Shown one piece after another: positions 5,581 through 6,267 of a stretch of DNA of 6,267 nucleotides. The notes beneath the pieces were generated by a model that was not told the origin of the DNA, ran no database searches, and saw nothing but the letters and a program-made list of their open reading frames with translations. The stretch is from SZUA-186 sp041552135 (GTDB lineage: Bacteria; Pseudomonadota; Gammaproteobacteria; UBA9214). Location of the stretch: assembly GCA_041552135.1 (NCBI GenBank), contig JBFELL010000167.1:1-6267 (forward strand), written 5' to 3'. The number at the start of each line of letters is the position of its first letter. Position 1 is the first letter of the stretch. Made by a program: the position numbers and the translations under genes.

Positions 5581-5991
5581 TCAGACGAGGTTGGGCAGTC
5601 GGCGCACGATCTGCTGCAGATCCTTGCCCTTGATGCGGCGCAACGCCTCGCGGTGGGAAAACCACTCCCGGTCCCGGAAACTCTCTTCCCAGTCCCTGAC
5701 GACCTTGCTGACCTCCATGGCGAAGACCTTGACGGTGCAGGTTCCGCCCCATTTGCGGTAGCGGTAGTCGCCGATGGCGGGCCTGGACACCTTGCCCCGT
5801 ATGCCGGCTTCCTCCCAGGCCTCCTTCATGGCGGATTTTCTCGACGACAGATGCGGTTCCTTGACTCCCTTGGGGATGACCCAGCGCTTCTTCCCGGTCG
5901 AGCTCACCATGAGCAGTTCCAGCTTGCCCTTGCGTTTGCGATATGGAATGACGCCTGACTGGCAAAAGTAATGATCCGGTCGTTTGCTCAT
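5581..5991 (-). CDS. NUDIX hydrolase
   Basis: This 136-residue protein is a single NUDIX domain. The subgroup signature RWVIPKG (36-42) leads into the Nudix box from Gly42 to Ile64, which ends MKEAWEEAGI. The metal-binding glutamates Glu57, Glu60 and Glu61 are present. The first box Glu is Leu48 and the usual Arg of RE is Lys56. Loss of that first Glu is, as I recall, common in the WxxPKG subgroup related to diphosphoinositol polyphosphate phosphohydrolases, so activity is likely. Family members cleave nucleoside diphosphates linked to another group, using Mg or Mn; the substrate cannot be read here. A Lys/Arg-rich N-terminus (YRKRKGKLE) is typical. ATG 5991 has AGGA about nine bases upstream on its strand. 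It has its own strong promoter and converges with the 65-aa gene. Confidence 0.93.
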   Translation of the reverse strand: MSKRPDHYFCQSGVIPYRKRKGKLELLMVSSTGKKRWVIPKGVKEPHLSSRKSAMKEAWEEAGIRGKVSRPAIGDYRYRKWGGTCTVKVFAMEVSKVVRDWEESFRDREWFSHREALRRIKGKDLQQIVRRLPNLV

Positions 5992-6160
5992 ACTTGCTGT
6001 TCCTGTTCCCTTCCCTGGTGGTCACCGGCGTTGTCATCTGGCTGCCCTGCACCCTGAACATCCGGGGTATGGCAAAGATGCTGGTCGGAAACATAAGTGT
6101 CTGCCGGTGTCATGTCAATGCCCGTTTGCGGCTGATGGAAGCCGGATAACTTCGGGGCCG
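5992..6160. other. Non-coding leader and upstream region of the NUDIX gene
   Basis: Apart from the promoter at 6090-6118 and the AGGA ribosome binding site near 6000-6004, I see no convincing gene here. A minus-strand frame beginning at 6094 runs through the whole NUDIX gene in another register and is a shadow. CTGGTCGG at 6081-6088, at the predicted transcription start, resembles the repeat arm found at 6161 and 6204. Confidence 0.5.
6090..6118 (-). promoter_or_regulatory. Near-consensus sigma70 promoter for the NUDIX gene
   Basis: Read on the minus strand, TTGACA (6113-6118, perfect) and TATGTT (6090-6095, four of six) are separated by exactly 17 bases. Transcription would start near 6083 and give a leader of roughly 90 bases before ATG 5991. 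This is the best promoter match in the window. Confidence 0.6.
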
Positions 6161-6267
6161 TGGTCGGGTGCTAACGACCGGATTTTGTTGCCCCTGGTAA
6201 ACCCTGGTCGGGCTCCTGCCGTTGTTCCCGACCGGTTATTTCCGGATGTTCTGTCGCTGGTCAAACC
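6161..6267. repeat. Two diverged tandem copies of a hairpin-bearing repeat, running to the window edge
   Basis: Copy 1 (6161-6203) and copy 2 (6205-6267) share three blocks in the same order: TGGTCGGG (6161-6168 and 6205-6212), CGACCGG (6175-6181 and 6229-6235), and CTGGT(C)AAACC (6194-6203 and 6257-6267). Blocks one and two are inverted complements, so each copy forms a hairpin; copy 2 has a perfect 7-bp GGTCGGG/CCCGACC stem with a 14-base loop. Each hairpin is followed by a T-rich stretch on the + strand (ATTTTGTT, TTATTT). The copies differ in length mainly in the loop and the spacer. The end of copy 2 coincides with the window edge, so further copies may follow. A REP-like element or tandem terminator-like hairpins are possible. 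No coding frame is evident. Confidence 0.45.

Noticed and set aside
5477..6094. 205-codon minus-strand frame covering the NUDIX gene
   Set aside because: Different register from the NUDIX frame, which has a complete Nudix box and its own ribosome binding site; this one is low-complexity Gln/Gly/Arg.
6100..6240. + strand small RNA ended by the hairpins at 6162-6187 or 6204-6241
   Set aside because: The hairpins plus T-rich stretches look terminator-like, but I find no credible + strand promoter at proper spacing upstream, so no RNA gene is called.
6161..6267. Integron attC site or CRISPR repeats
   Set aside because: The core GTTRRRY/RYYYAAC boxes are not matched, no integrase is present, and two copies of unequal length do not form a CRISPR array.

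Overview
This is a GC-rich window from what is most likely a gammaproteobacterial chromosome. The protein families point that way (a UbiG-like C-terminus, an NDUFA9-type atypical SDR, a C-factor-type SDR, a large DUF349 protein), and so do the AGGAG-type ribosome binding sites and sigma70-like promoters. No transposase, integrase, phage gene, tRNA, rRNA or CRISPR array is visible. The species is not identifiable from the sequence alone.

Region 1 (1-2820, + strand) is a compact five-gene operon that enters from the left edge. It holds the C-terminal end of a UbiG-like methyltransferase, a DCC-family thiol-disulfide oxidoreductase-like protein, an SRPBCC (START-like) protein, an NDUFA9-like NAD(P)-binding atypical SDR, and a classical C-factor-like SDR. 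Every junction overlaps by 1 to 4 bases, so the set is probably co-transcribed and translationally coupled. A strong hairpin with a competing alternative fold covers the ubiG/DCC junction. The mix of a quinone-methylase-like protein, a START-domain protein, a complex I subunit-like SDR and a thioredoxin-like protein loosely suggests a quinone, lipid or membrane-redox role. That is inference only.

Region 2 (2821-3240) contains a GC-rich hairpin, a probable small single-span membrane protein (89 aa), and a short convergent gap.

Region 3 (3241-5112, - strand) is a large, highly charged helical protein with several DUF349-type repeats. Its promoter appears to be divergent from that of the next gene.

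Region 4 (5113-5991) has a 65-aa hypothetical protein with a very good ribosome binding site on the + strand, followed by a cluster of hairpins in the convergent gap, then a NUDIX hydrolase on the - strand.

Region 5 (5992-6267) holds a near-consensus sigma70 promoter for the NUDIX gene. It is followed by an uncoded stretch with two diverged copies of a hairpin-bearing repeat that run up to the window edge and may continue beyond it. No clearly novel multi-gene defence or mobile system is visible. The most interesting items are the fully overlapped operon, the RNA switch-like hairpin inside it, the two small proteins, and the repeat at the right edge.
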